64,000 nt of DNA from Cymbidium sinense (GCA_021442155.1 JAKCPB010000045.1:434001-498000); one strand, 5' to 3'; shown: positions 12,481-23,686, counted from the stretch's first letter. Notes: a model not told the origin generated them from the sequence alone. Made by a program: numbers and translations.

Positions 12481-12529
12481 TTGACTTTGACTTATGGAAC
12501 ACATATGGTGGTTAACAGATAATGATAGG

Positions 12530-13445
12530 ATCTTAAAATGGGAAACCTAAGGGAAGGTGAAGTCGGTGCTACTTGGGAGAGAGATTTGAAAATAATATTT
12601 TGTGATCTTTATCTGAAGGAGATAGACTTGGGTAATAGACTGACGACCTATTTTACTAAAGAGGGTTGGAATAATTTAACCAAAAAAATTTAAGGAGAGA
12701 ACTGGAAGGGAGCACAACATGACATAACTTAAAAATAAATAGGATCAGTTGAAGAAGGATTGGAAATTGTTAAAAGAGTTGAAACAAGGATCAATTTGTT
12801 TGGGATGGGATCCGACAAAGAAGATGATTGACGCATCAGACGATTGGTGGCGAGAAAAGATACTAGTAACTTTCATATAAGAGTTTATATGAACATAACA
12901 TATGAACATAATTGCATGTGTACTTATAGATATTACCAAATGTAAAGAAATTTAGATATTGCGACTTAGACCCTGAAATTGAAGAGAAATTAGATCTCAT
13001 GTTCCGTGGTGTGGTTTCCACAGGTGCCCATTTTTGGACACCAAATTAGGAAGCTGACGACATTATACAAGAACAAAATTATTCTGAGCAAAGGTCTAGT
13101 TCAAATGATTTAGATAATGAATTGTTACATGCCACAGAATCCCACAATGAATCTAATAGGCGTTCACCTACTCAGGTTAGGAGAGGAGGTGCTAGATTCC
13201 TCTGACATCAAATATCAGAGTTATCAGTGCATGCAATTCCAGAGTAAATAAGGCAACTGCATCGCCATCACTATGTGAGGCGATCACTATTTTAGATAAA
13301 ATCACTGAAGTTTTCAAAGATATTCCCCTTTATCTGCATTCAACCAAGTTGCTTGAAGATCTAAACAAGTAAGAGATCTTTGTGGATATGATACCTGAAT
13401 GGAGAGTTCATTATCTACGCTATCATTTTGAAACACGTGATTTTT
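12530..13445 (+). pseudogene. Harbinger A ORF1: Myb/SANT-like protein, broken
   Basis: Read across frames, the product begins TYFTKEGWNNL and continues DQLKKDWKLLKELK, then CLGWDPTKKMIDASDDWW. This is the plant Myb/SANT-like domain that accompanies PIF/Harbinger transposases; its role in the family is DNA binding and nuclear import of the transposase. An in-frame TAG replaces the Trp expected in KNKWDQL. A likely intron (GTAACTTTC near 12866 to an AG near 12945) leads to LDPEIEEKLDLMFRGVVSTGAHFWTP, followed by a Ser-rich linker and a C-terminal helix-rich part (AITILDKITEVFKDIP) near 13285. Several stops and frameshifts make it non-functional. The same gene occurs in element B at 44250-45165. 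Confidence 0.78.
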
Positions 13446-13689
13446 AGCTAGGTTGCCTTTAGGAAAAGATATTTTCTGATATGTCAAAATTTAAACTTCT
13501 TTGTGATCTCGTAGTGGAGAGTTTGCTCTTTTTTACTTGTTGTACTTATTTCTGTAATATACTGAACTTCTTTATAAATTATATGATAGCGGTACCTGAT
13601 ATATCATATGTTACTACGAAAATTTAGTTTAGTATCTGTTTCTGTAATGACTATATAGTGATGTATATTTTTTTTCATTAGTTGCAGTT

Positions 13690-15012
13690 ATGGATAGTGA
13701 TGATGACGATCAACCTATGACTACGATTGTTAATACATTATGCTTAATACATGAGTACCATGAGACTTATGTTTGTAAGACTCCATGTATGACTTCCAAA
13801 TTTATTGGTGAAAATTAGATAAATGAGTTACTAGTAGGGCACCCAGGGAGATTTCATAACATGTTTCGTATGTCACAAGTTATTTTCACTAACCTGCTGC
13901 AGGAATTAGAAAATTTACATGAACTTTATAGATCTTCTAGAACTACAACTAGATAAGTCTTGGCCATAACACTATATATTTTATCGCATAATGAATCTAT
14001 TAGGGCGGCTAGCGAGCGATTTCAACACTCATCTGAAACCATAAGCAGATACTTCTCTATTAGCCTTGATGCTTTGGCACGTTTATCAACTACAATTATA
14101 AAGCCGATAGATTCAACTTTCTAGAATATACTTGCTGAGATTCTGCATGATTACCGATACATACTATATTTCAAGGTATACTTCTTTTGTAAGTTTATTT
14201 AAAAATGATCATTTCTGATTATCACCTAAGTTCACAATAAATTTTATTGTAGGATTGTATTAGAGCAATTAATGGAACACATGTCGATGCGGTGCCATCA
14301 ACTAAAAAAGGTAAACATATTGGTCGATGTACGCATAGAATGTGATGATGTGATTTCAATATGTGCTTCACTTTTTAATGGGATGGGAAGGAAGTGCACA
14401 TGATAGTATATTTAATAATGATGTACGACGCAGAGAAAATAACTTCCCATTGCCTCCTCCAGGTAATACTGGAATGAATCATCCATTGAGTACAAAGAAT
14501 ATGATATTTTTTATAGATTCTAATTACAAATGTAAATAGAAAAATATTACATTGTTGATGCTGGTTATCCAATTCAACGAGGGTTCTCAAGCCTTTAAAT
14601 AAAAATAAAATATCATATTCGATTTTGAAAGGAGCCAAGTCAGGGGGGATAGAAAGAATTATTTAATAAATGACACTCATCATTGCGTGGTGTAATTGAG
14701 CGAGCTTTCAGAGTGTGGAAGAAGAAATGAGTTATTCTACGTGATATGCCTGCGTACTCCTTCAAGAAGAAGGTTAAAATAGTTATAACTACAATGACTT
14801 TGCATAACTATATACGTTGTCACCCATCACACCATGACATTGAGTTCAACATTGTCGACAACGACCAATCATTTGTTCCACTTGAAGCATTCAAACATCG
14901 GTTGGGCTACTCAATGGTAGAAATGAGTCAACATACTACAGAATTGAAGACACAGGATGTAGAAGAAGCTGAGGAGATGAAGAGTTACGAGAGCAAATTA
15001 CAAATGCCTTAG
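13690..15012 (+). pseudogene. Harbinger A ORF2: DDE transposase (HARBI1-like), broken
   Basis: The frame starts at ATG 13690 (MDSDDDDQP). A short intron near 14176-14251 precedes the catalytic part. The first catalytic block, normally DCIGAIDGTHV, reads DCIRAINGTHV, so the first catalytic Asp is Asn. The second block, WEGSAHDS...NNDVRRRENNFPLPPPG, keeps its Asp. The third, GVIERAFRVWKKK, keeps its Glu, and is followed by a C-terminal helix AYSFKKKVKIVITTMTLHNYIR. Several stop codons interrupt the frame (for example in EN*INELL), and part of the region between the second and third blocks is lost. The protein would have cut and moved the element; this copy cannot. Confidence 0.85.
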
Positions 15013-18000
15013 ATAGTATTATATTTCAACATTTGCAAAGTGTTTATTAACTTTTATAGACCAGCTTCGGCCTGTTTCTTTTCTAGCTCAATGCTCAATC
15101 CTTTTTAAGACATTGTTGTGTTCAGTCTTGTTTGATTAATGAAAGAACATTTTATCAGAATTGATTCTCTCCATATTGGTATTTTGTGTAAATATGAAGG
15201 TTTTGCTTATTTAGGTAAATAATTAAAAAAAAGAGGGAGGATAAAAAAACACTCAAAAGAAGAACAAAGCTTTAAGTCTGTACAAAGTTACTCACCACAA
15301 TTAATCTTTAACACTTGTGAAGTACTCAAAAATATTAAGGCAAGTTTAATTGCATAGTCTCTATGAGCTATAAATGAAGCCTCATTTAGCATTAGATGTG
15401 CCATGGAACTACTCTTAATACTATATGTTTTTTGTTATGTTCCTATTAGGATTGAAAACAAATAATACTACATTTGTTTCTTCAAAGCATGGATAATCTA
15501 CGAAATTGTGGGTTCATCACTTATCAGACTAATGTGCTTTCTAATCAACTCACTCATCAAACCATCATTAAGCATTTTATTAGATATCAAGCGAGTCTTG
15601 TGTAGTATTGACGGGAACTATGTACTTGAACATCTGCTGGAACTTCCAATAAATTTGAAATTTATTTTGGATCATGACTATTGCATGATAACCTAAAATG
15701 GTGGTTTATTAATACAACAAGTAGTATATCAAGAATCAATTCAAGTATAAGAGAGACAAGGAAAGAAGTAGAAGAGTTCTAGCGAAACTATTCACACTTG
15801 AGTGGATTCATCGAAAAGGATTGGTCATAGCCTTATTTCGTTGTTACAAGTTTAAGACATTCACATACTTGATATCTGCATTTTTATTGGTTTTTTATGG
15901 ATTTATGAAGAACTTTGGTAGAATGTTAAAGTAAAAGGTAGGCTTACTCCGTTGGTGGAGAATTGGATAGAGTGAAATGCATAAATATACTGCCACACAT
16001 GTGAAGCTGTATGCACCATTTTTTAACTTTCAGTCTCGGGTAGGCATCTTGCTCTATCGTTTTCTAGATTAACACACTGAAAATTCCAAAATAAGTTGGA
16101 CTATGATGAATTTTTCATGGAGGCAGAGTGATTTGCTAGTGCTAAGAACCTACTTAATCATCACAATTAAGTTTGTGCAATCCTTATTTCCTCTTTCCTT
16201 CACCTCCAATTTTACTAAATAATTCTTAGACAGAAATATGTAGCTGCATTGCACAAATGAAGATAAAGGAAGTTGCATGTTGCTCCACTACATTAAAGAG
16301 CTTGCACCTTCTATATTATTGGTAATTCTAAATACTTATATGTGTATGCATATTTGTAGACAAAATCACAGGCCTTAGGTGAATTAAGTTGAACTAAATG
16401 AAGATAGAAGGATATTGCTCTTTAATTCTTAGTCTTATAATCCAACAGTTTACTCATTGTTATTGAATGCATATGGAGGTTATATGAAGGATTTGCAATT
16501 TGTTCCTCTGTACTCTATTGGATTAAATGATTTATAAAATTTTGAGAAAAATATTGAAATGATTAAATTTTTCCACAAGTTTGTGGTCAAAACATTTTTT
16601 CCCTTTTTTATTTCAGTTCAAGTCTCCAAGCTTCCTAAGTTTGTGGTCAAAACATTAAAATGTTTTTTTTTTCATTGATATTTGTATCAGATGAGCAAAC
16701 TCATTAACTAGGGAAAATCACAAAATTGAAAACTTCAGAATGTAAATCAAGAGGTAGATGGAGTGCTTAGGCTTTGAAAATACTTTGATTTGAGGTTAGC
16801 ATGTAATCATGCATGCATACCGAAAGCTATGGAAACCAATCGAGTAAATGCAGAGGATATTGCATCAAAGCTATACTTGAAAGTAACAGATGCGTTCTCT
16901 TTGAGTGGAGTTTCATAAATATTAAGTATAATTTTTTATGTGAAGTTCTATATGTATCAATCATATTCATATTGACATTCTTTTTCATTATCGTGATGTA
17001 GTAATTTATGACCGCTATAATGCTATTTTCTATTTCATGGAAGTTATCTTTTTTTATCCTTGAAGCGATTATTGATTGGGTAGTTTCAAACAAATTAAAG
17101 TTCTAATTAGAAATTTTTGGTAAACAAGCATTTGAATTAGAAGATTGACCTTTGAATTAATTTTTTTTTTGTTTTTTTTAAATACTATTTGTGAAATAAA
17201 TTTAAGAAAGTTGTTTGGATCAAGATAGGTTGTGACCAAGTTCCTTAATCTCATTAGTAAAAGCAAAAGTATTAGCTACTTTGTTCAATTTTGAATCCAT
17301 ATCATCTGAGAGTGTATCAAAACCTTCACCTTGACCATCCATAAATCATGAGTTACCATCATTATTGTCTCTAAAGCCATTGAAAGATCTTCCATCACCT
17401 CTCAATTTTGTATAGCATTTTGTTGGAATGAGTTAATGCTCTAACTTGATATCAACATTATCTATCTTTTGGAAAGGTTGTCAACATATGATTGTGATTT
17501 CACGGAGTTTTAGATCATTGTGCGTGTATTACTCCACACCCTCATCGCCGTGATATCCACATAATTCCCTTTCCCAGTTGGTAGAAGATCAAGCTCTTTT
17601 TTCTGCTTGTCAGATGTTATTTCTTCAGAAAAATTGCGGTTGCTTATTTCTTTTCTTTTCTTTTATTCATTGCAACAATTGTGCTAATACAATTTTTTGT
17701 AATGTCATTCAGTTTCATATCAGACATGTAAGAAATAGAATCAAATATTTTGTAATGTCACCCATCATCATATTAATATTTTATTGCTATTACAAATTTT
17801 TTATCAGGAATTATAACTTCAAGGATCTCTAATGAGTCTAGAGCTATGTATTGCAATATTATATATTCACTTCACATATGGAAGAAAATTATGGGAGAAA
17901 ATTTCTCAGGTGTCCAAGAAATAGAACATGAGATGATTGCAACTATTTGATGGATTAATGAGGTGACACATCAAACAATGATCATGCTAAGAGGGCAATA

Positions 18001-18384
18001 ATTTTTTTTAAAAGATTTGATGATATTAGGTTTAATATTTTGATCTATTTGTTGTACTTGTACTTTTAATATTAGTGTTATTAATTAGGTAGTACTATTT
18101 ATTAAGTGATGTGCAATCTGTCAATGTAATTTATTAGTTGGCTTTTGACTACATATGAGTATTAGTTATCCTATTTCTATTCATTCTATTTAAATTTATT
18201 CAACTTATATAACCACAAGGACATTTCAGTCATTTCTGTACAAACAGCTGCAGGACAATAGATTCTAAATAGAGTTTTCCAAACAGAATCACAGCTTCAG
18301 CAATAGTAGCTTCTTACCACCAGCTTCTTTTACAGCAACTTCATAGCTGCTTCTCAAAAAGCTGCAGCTGCCCTAAATGAGCCC
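15013..18384. other. 3' non-coding part of Harbinger A
   Basis: Mostly AT-rich non-coding DNA. The last 650 bp (from about 17740, TTTGTAATGTCACCCATC) aligns with 39268-39915 of element B, including AGGTGTCCAAGAAATAGAACA and the terminal inverted repeat. The middle part (15100-17700) has no counterpart in B that I can align. CTAAGTTTGTGGTCAAAACATT-like phrases occur twice near 16572 and 16636. Small open frames here have no recognisable product. Confidence 0.55.
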
Positions 18385-18387
18385 TAA

Positions 18388-18831
18388 GTCATTAATATTG
18401 AAAGAGAAAGAGAGAAAATGAGAGAGAAAACTAGCTTTGGGTTTGAGGTCTTAGAATAGTTTTGAGGCAGCCCATTAGGAAAATTGATCTACTTGAGATA
18501 GGCTACCATCATCTTACTTTTTTTTTTTTTTATGATTTTGCACTTCTATTTTTTTTCTTTTTTTAAATTTAGTTAGAACTTATAAAAAGCTAATAAATTA
18601 CATAACTCAATATTTTGAAAAGTTTTTTCTGAAAAACTTTTAGAATATTTTTACCTTAATTATTTTGCACTTATTTATGTGATCATATTGAATTTTCACA
18701 TGATATTTCTATTTTTTTAGGCATGCATCCTAATTTGAATTATATAATTTTTTTTCTAAACTTTTGATAAAATTTTATCTCAGCATATTGATATGGTATA
18801 AATGACATATAAGTTGATTGTAATTTATTTG

Positions 18832-18879
<48 letters not shown>

Positions 18880-19797
18880 AATTGAACATATGGGTCTATT
18901 TTGTGGCCCTTATTATTTCTGATTTACATGTAATTTAAATGTTTTGAAATTGACATGATGAAATAAAATATTAAATATTTTAAATATATTATAGAATGTG
19001 TGTACACAAAAAAGAATAGTTACTAGGTTGGTGGAGACATGATGATCTTTGCACAAGAGAGTGTGCTGATAAACTTTCCTATAAATATGGGGTTATTGAT
19101 GTGAACCCAATACATTATGAGAGTTTATAAGGGAGATATAATATGATATTATTATCGATGGGTTGGAGGTGATGACTCTTATGTACTATGCCACTTGATT
19201 ATTTCTGCATGATATGTATGACATGACTTTATACCTGATATATTAAGATTAGTATAAGCAAAATACCACATGATATGACATATTTATTGAGAACATCTAA
19301 CTTGAATATTATATACATAATAATAAATAATTCTTATGCCACATTTAGTGATATAAATTATTACTATTGTGATATGACATTATAGTCATGCCATGATTTA
19401 TATTCTACAGATATTTACTCATAAACAATGATATAAATTTCACTTATATAACATGTGGAATATTCATGATATAGTCATATTATTCTATTTTCTTGCATTG
19501 AATTCAACTATAAATTTCATGTAACTTATTGAGCTATTAGCTCACTTCTACATCACTTACATATTTTTAAGAAAGGATAAATAACCAATAGAGTAAGATC
19601 ATGATCATTGATGATAGAGATATATTTTATTAAAAAATGAGCTTATAGTTATAAATTATTTGTGTTCCATATGAGTTATTAGAACACAATGATTATTATA
19701 TATAAAAATTTTGAATGTAAATTGTTTTGATGAATATAACCTAATTTGATATAACATATATCTCTTAATAGATCATGTCAAGTCAAGAATATAACAG
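18388..19797. other. AT-rich spacer with a (TA)n tract, nothing else recognised
   Basis: Contains a (TA)n run at 18834-18876. No coding frame, RNA gene or transposon end is recognised on either strand. Confidence 0.4.
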
Positions 19798-20086
19798 AGG
19801 GTTTTTCAAGATCTATTTGAAAGAATTTCATAACCACATAACATAGAGATACTAATTCATCAATAAGGGTTGCTCAAGATCTATTTGAAAAAAAAATTCA
19901 TATTTTCTCAATTACATAACATAAAGACACTAAATCATCAATAATATTACAAAACAAAAAGCTTCATCCCTATTATGTTAGGGATGAAGTTTTTTTTTTT
20001 TTTGGTAATATTACTGATGATTTAGTGTCTTTATGTTATGTGATTGAGAAGATATGAATTTTTTTCGAATAGATATTGAGCAACCT
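19798..20086. repeat. Large foldback (inverted repeat) with an extra partial arm, MITE-like
   Basis: The arm 19867-19972 (GGGTTGCTCAAGATCTATTTG through TAACATAAAGACACTAAATCATCA) is repeated in inverted orientation at 19979-20086, leaving only a 6-base loop between CTTCATCCCTA and TAGGGATGAAG. The arms are nearly identical apart from a few substitutions and a T-run length change. A direct, more diverged copy of the outer two thirds of the arm lies just upstream (19798-19864). This is the form of a foldback MITE; its transcript would be a long, near-perfect hairpin. No clear target duplication was found. Confidence 0.85.
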
Positions 20087-20225
20087 TCTACTATATGATT
20101 AACTTTATATAACATATTAAAAGTTATAGGTTAACAAATTGGGTTGTGACATGTTAGTTATTCTTGAACTCTCTCTTTCCATTAAGAGTTGAGGCTTCCA
20201 ACTAATAGAGCTCGGAATGAGCAAT

Positions 20226-20258
20226 GTGTGTGTGTGTGTGTGTGTGTGTCTGTGTGTG
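20226..20258. repeat. (TG)n microsatellite
   Basis: TG run of about 24 bp, followed by a further short TG stretch after an interruption. Confidence 0.95.
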
Positions 20259-20645
20259 AACAAATTTTAAAATTTTTTTCTATAAAAATTAGATCTAATT
20301 ATTGCTTACAAGTATTTTGTAAAAATATGTAACCATTACTATACTATATTATGAAATATAATATTCATATACCCTTAGATGATTGGAATTAAACATATTA
20401 GCTATTGATGATGCATGAAAGTACTGTAAAATACTATGATTATTATGCATATATTAATAATTTTACCTAATGTTAAAAATCTCACAAAATTGATGAGATT
20501 AATTTTCCACAATCAATGGTGCAAATCTTGAGGTGAAAACTTATGTAAATTAATAGACTCAAAAATAAATTTAGCAAAAGTATACGTCTCTCACTATGCA
20601 TATATCTTAAATGTTTATTAAAATACATTGGTTTTATAGGGTTGA

Positions 20646-20649
<4 letters not shown>

Positions 20650-20692
<43 letters not shown>
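20650..20692. repeat. (TA)n microsatellite
   Basis: Uninterrupted TA run of about 42 bp in otherwise unassigned AT-rich DNA (20100-21180). Confidence 0.95.
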
Positions 20693-20695
<3 letters not shown>

Positions 20696-21202
20696 TGATG
20701 ACTACTATTTTAAAGTCTACCACCAAATTTAAGGCATACCAACCGAGTCAATCAATGAGAAAAAAAATCTGTGATGGAATTCAAGATTTTTAGATACGAA
20801 ATCATATATATTTTGATCATTTAATAAGTAAATTGGGTTGGGATTTGCCATCAATTTAAAAGCCACGACTCATAAAATCACTATGTAGAGTGATTTCTAT
20901 TGATTTCACTTAAGTTTAAGAAAAAAAAAGTTCCTTTTACTCACTCAAGTCATACATAGCACACAAATTTTTTTTTTTTTTATATATTTAAACATCTAAT
21001 ACTTAAATTTTCATATTTATATAAATAATACTCAAAATTTTAATATTACATAAAGATAATAACATCATTAGTTTTTTAAAATGAAATGTACCCTTTCATA
21101 TATAAGAAAAATGCCATATTTATAAATATCATATTTTAAATATTAGATATACAAATGCATAAGAATTATGTGCAATTCATGCATTCGGCTACAAAGTTTG
21201 CT

Positions 21203-21222
21203 ACATACAATGAACTTGGCCA
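21203..21222 (+). promoter_or_regulatory. Possible UPE-box-like sulfur-response element upstream of MIR395
   Basis: The 20-mer ACATACAATGAACTTGGCCA matches the UPE-box consensus, as I remember it from sulfur-deficiency promoters (AGATACATTGAACCTGGACA), at 16 of 20 positions, including the TGAACYTGG core recognised by EIN3-like factors such as SLIM1. It lies about 420 bp upstream of the TATA box. The match is by eye and the binding is inferred; Arabidopsis MIR395 genes are known to be induced by sulfate starvation in a SLIM1-dependent way. Confidence 0.35.
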
Positions 21223-21496
21223 ACTTTTTTTCTTCTTCACAAGGGCATGGGAATAACCCCTGAAGTGGTCATGACAGCCATCTTTTTGGCATCTTTTCTC
21301 CTCTTGCACACTTGCCTCCTTTCATGGCCACATACCTGCAGCTAGAGAGAATCTCTTTAAACAATCCTTCAAAGCTTAATATAGCTATTTAAAGAGTGAT
21401 CAACGTTATAATGAATATATATTACCTTAGAGTCACTTCATCATGATAATTAGATTTTGAGGGAGTTTTAATTAAGTTCTGGAGAAATATAGTGTG

Positions 21497-21519
21497 TGAG
21501 AGAGAGAGAGAGAGAGAGG
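21497..21519 (+). promoter_or_regulatory. GA-repeat tract in the MIR395 promoter
   Basis: A GAGAGA run sits about 105 bp upstream of the TATA box. GA repeats are common proximal promoter elements in plants, bound by BPC/BBR factors. The repeat is seen; the function is inferred. Confidence 0.4.
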
Positions 21520-21623
21520 GAAAAAGGCATTGCTCTTCCTTCACCTGACCCAAAAACATGGCCAAGTTCATTGCATGAAAATCATAAAACAAAACTAAAA
21601 AAATATATTCATGTATGATTCTC

Positions 21624-21631
21624 TATAAATA
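21624..21631 (+). promoter_or_regulatory. TATA box of MIR395
   Basis: CTCTATAAATAGGAGG contains a perfect TATAAATA. It stands about 85 bp before the hairpin, so transcription would start around 21655-21665 and the stem-loop would lie near the 5' end of the primary transcript, as is usual for plant MIRNA genes. Confidence 0.65.
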
Positions 21632-21709
21632 GGAGGAATGAGGCAAGGAGTTGCTCAAAGCCAAATACGCAGAAACAAGAATTAAAGGAGCTGCTGTATT
21701 TAAGGTGAT

Positions 21710-21824
21710 GGTTGAGTGGTCTCAGGAGTTCCCTTAAACACTTCACTGACGTTCCTTGTGCTATTTTTTATATCTATAGCGCCGCCCAATGAAGTGTTTG
21801 GGGGAACTCTCGGTGCCACCTAAC
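21710..21824 (+). ncRNA. MIR395: MIR395 precursor hairpin
   Basis: The 3' arm holds a 21-nt sequence at 21789-21809, beginning ATGAAGTGTTTGGGGG and ending GAACTC, which is miR395 except possibly for its first base (the common form starts G or C). The 5' arm holds the star strand at 21726-21746, starting GAGTTCCCTTAAACACTTC. The arms pair along the whole duplex, with two U:G wobbles where the star has TT opposite GG and a mismatch at one end. The stem continues outward, with GGTTGAGTGG at 21710-21719 pairing with CCACCTAAC at 21816-21824. The loop is about 42 nt. miR395 directs cleavage of ATP sulfurylase and low-affinity sulfate transporter (SULTR2;1-type) mRNAs and so adjusts sulfate assimilation and root-to-shoot sulfate movement. 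A TATA box lies upstream on the same strand. No second MIR395 hairpin was noticed, although the family is often clustered. Confidence 0.93.
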
Positions 21825-22028
21825 ATATAATATATACTGCTGTCAGTGCTGTGTGTATGCTTAACTTTTCCTTTTCAGCCATGTTTCAGTTTAATATTCT
21901 ATAGCTCATAGCTCATAGCCCATATGTGAAATTTTATAGTTAACTCATCTGGTTTCATTTTTATTTCTAATTGATCTATGCAGTGCAAGTCATCTTAACT
22001 TATTGATAAAAAAATTTGACTTTCAATC

Positions 22029-22037
22029 TTGATATCA

Positions 22038-22095
<58 letters not shown>

Positions 22096-22102
22096 ATATC
22101 AA
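22029..22102. repeat. (TA)n tract flanked by a perfect 14-bp inverted repeat
   Basis: TTGATATCAATATA (22029-22042) and its exact reverse complement (22089-22102) enclose a (TA)n run. The whole 74-bp segment is therefore close to a single palindrome able to extrude as a cruciform. Confidence 0.9.
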
Positions 22103-22768
22103 ATTATGATAAATTATATGCACTTATACAGTTGAAATAAAATCATGTACATAATCAACTAAAACTTTGACATCCTCGAAATAAGATTTTTTAATCAAAG
22201 ACATCTTTATTGCTCAAATCAACTATTTGATTGAATGCATCTTTCCATCTAATGAAGCGTAGATTTTTGGGTCTATCAATTATTGAAATGTTTAATTTTT
22301 GGGTCTATCAAGAATGCCAAAATCATTTTCTTATTGCTAATATATTTGCCTTTCATCTTTTGTGTTCTATAGAATCTCATTAAAAAAAAAAAAAAAGGGA
22401 AAAATCATTGTTAGATATGGCTCTCTCTTTTTATAAAATTGAGAGCATCAAATCAATCAAGAATCTATCTGATATGATATGTGTTTGAGAGGATTGTGGC
22501 CTTATTTGGTTTAGATTTTTACATTTTATTTAAACGTCATTACTATATTTTAAATATTTTCTTTTGCTTCTACCATTTATTTAGAAACACTTCTTATAAA
22601 ATTCTTTTTTCTTGGATTTTAAATTTATTCCTATATAACTTTTTAAAGCAATTTTTAAAAATAAAATTTAAATAGTTTTTGCAAAGTAAAAGCTCTGTCA
22701 AAGGAGAAATTATTATATGTGGAGTTCAAATATAGCTCTACATTCACACTCCAATAGCATTAGACTAT

Positions 22769-22869
<101 letters not shown>

Positions 22870-22960
22870 CACAATGAAATTTTTTTTTAGGGGTTTACAT
22901 AATATTATTCTCATATCTAATTTTAAATTTTAGATATGTAAATACATAAGAATCATGGGG

Positions 22961-23067
22961 TTTTTACATACATACCACTCTAAACTATGTATATTACCTA
23001 TTTAACACACAAAATATAAATATTACTCGTATGCTACTCAAAACTATTCCCGTTATTCCAAAATACC
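22961..23067. repeat. Direct repeat, left copy
   Basis: This segment of about 107 bp (key phrase CTATTTAACACACAAAATAT) is repeated in the same orientation at 24630-24735 with roughly 85-90% identity. Within each copy the motif TACCACTCWAAACTAT is itself echoed. The sequence style resembles Mutator-like element ends, but the orientation is direct, as in short terminal direct repeats. Confidence 0.85.
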
Positions 23068-23270
23068 ATTACGTCAAACCTTGGGGACGAAACCTCTTGT
23101 ATCGGGGCATCGGGCATTTCTATTCCCTCTCCGCAAATCCTATTCTCCAGCTGCCCTGTGTGAGTGTATCGTCGTAGCTTCCCATGACGCAAGATAGGAA
23201 CTTCCTCTACTCTCATTTGCATAATAAAGTTCTACTGTTTATCTTTTTTTTTTTTTGCATTTCAATCTCG

Positions 23271-23286
23271 TTTAGGGTTTAGGGTT
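23271..23286 (+). promoter_or_regulatory. Double telo-box (TTTAGGG x2)
   Basis: TTTAGGGTTTAGGGTT is two copies of the plant telomere heptamer. Such short interstitial copies are common in plant promoters and 5' leaders. It lies about 400 bp upstream of the GRF-like ORF; a regulatory role is inference. Confidence 0.35.
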
Positions 23287-23686
23287 GAGCTTTCTATTCT
23301 TCTTTGGTATTTTATTCTCCATTTTTCAAGCATTATGCATATAGGAAATCATAGACCTAAGCATGAGGAAATTAGCTCTTATTAGTAATAGAGTTCAAAA
23401 AATATGAAATTTATTAAAGGCTTAATCGGCTTACAATTTGTGTCGACCAAATCTTTTTTTTACTTTAAGGTTTTAATGTCTTTTTCAATTCATTTCTTAT
23501 TTCTAAAAGACCTATAAATTGGATTTATTTCGTATATTTGGTGATGCAACTGACAATTTATGTCCGTCGACCCTTTGTTTTGGAGCTAGATGCTGCACCC
23601 GTGTGCATATTAAAATTTTTGAATGTTTATCCCGAGTTGGATAACTTTGTATATGTTCTTATTTCATAAATTGTGTATGTGAAGAA

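Larger units (their letters stand above)
8605..12517. mobile_element. Repeat-rich 3.9-kb insertion inside Harbinger A (LTR-like ends)
   Basis: Element B runs without interruption through GTGTGATAATGATAGG, while element A is split at that point. GATAATG occurs on both sides of the extra DNA (8598-8604 and 12518-12524), a 7-bp target duplication. The insert begins TGTGCTCC and ends GTTAACA, the TG...CA signature of LTRs, but no internal gene, primer site or second LTR is seen. It may be a solo LTR or a non-autonomous retrotransposon. A 5-bp duplication is the usual LTR value, so the class is uncertain. It consists largely of tandem repeats. Confidence 0.6.
6286..18384 (+). mobile_element. PIF/Harbinger element A, 12.1 kb, with nested insertion
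   Basis: The right end reads GCAGCTGCCCTAAATGAGCCC (18364-18384) and the left end GGGGTTTGGAGCGC (6286-6299). These correspond to the ends of element B (GGGCCGGTTTGGGGTAGCTGC and CCCCAAATGGGCCC), so the two elements share terminal inverted repeats. TAA lies on both sides (6283-6285 and 18385-18387), the 3-bp target typical of PIF/Harbinger. Inside are the two genes of this superfamily, a Myb/SANT-like protein and a DDE transposase, in the same order. Compared with element B it carries a 3.9-kb nested insertion and about 0.8 kb extra near 7730-8495. Both genes are broken, so it cannot move on its own. Confidence 0.85.
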
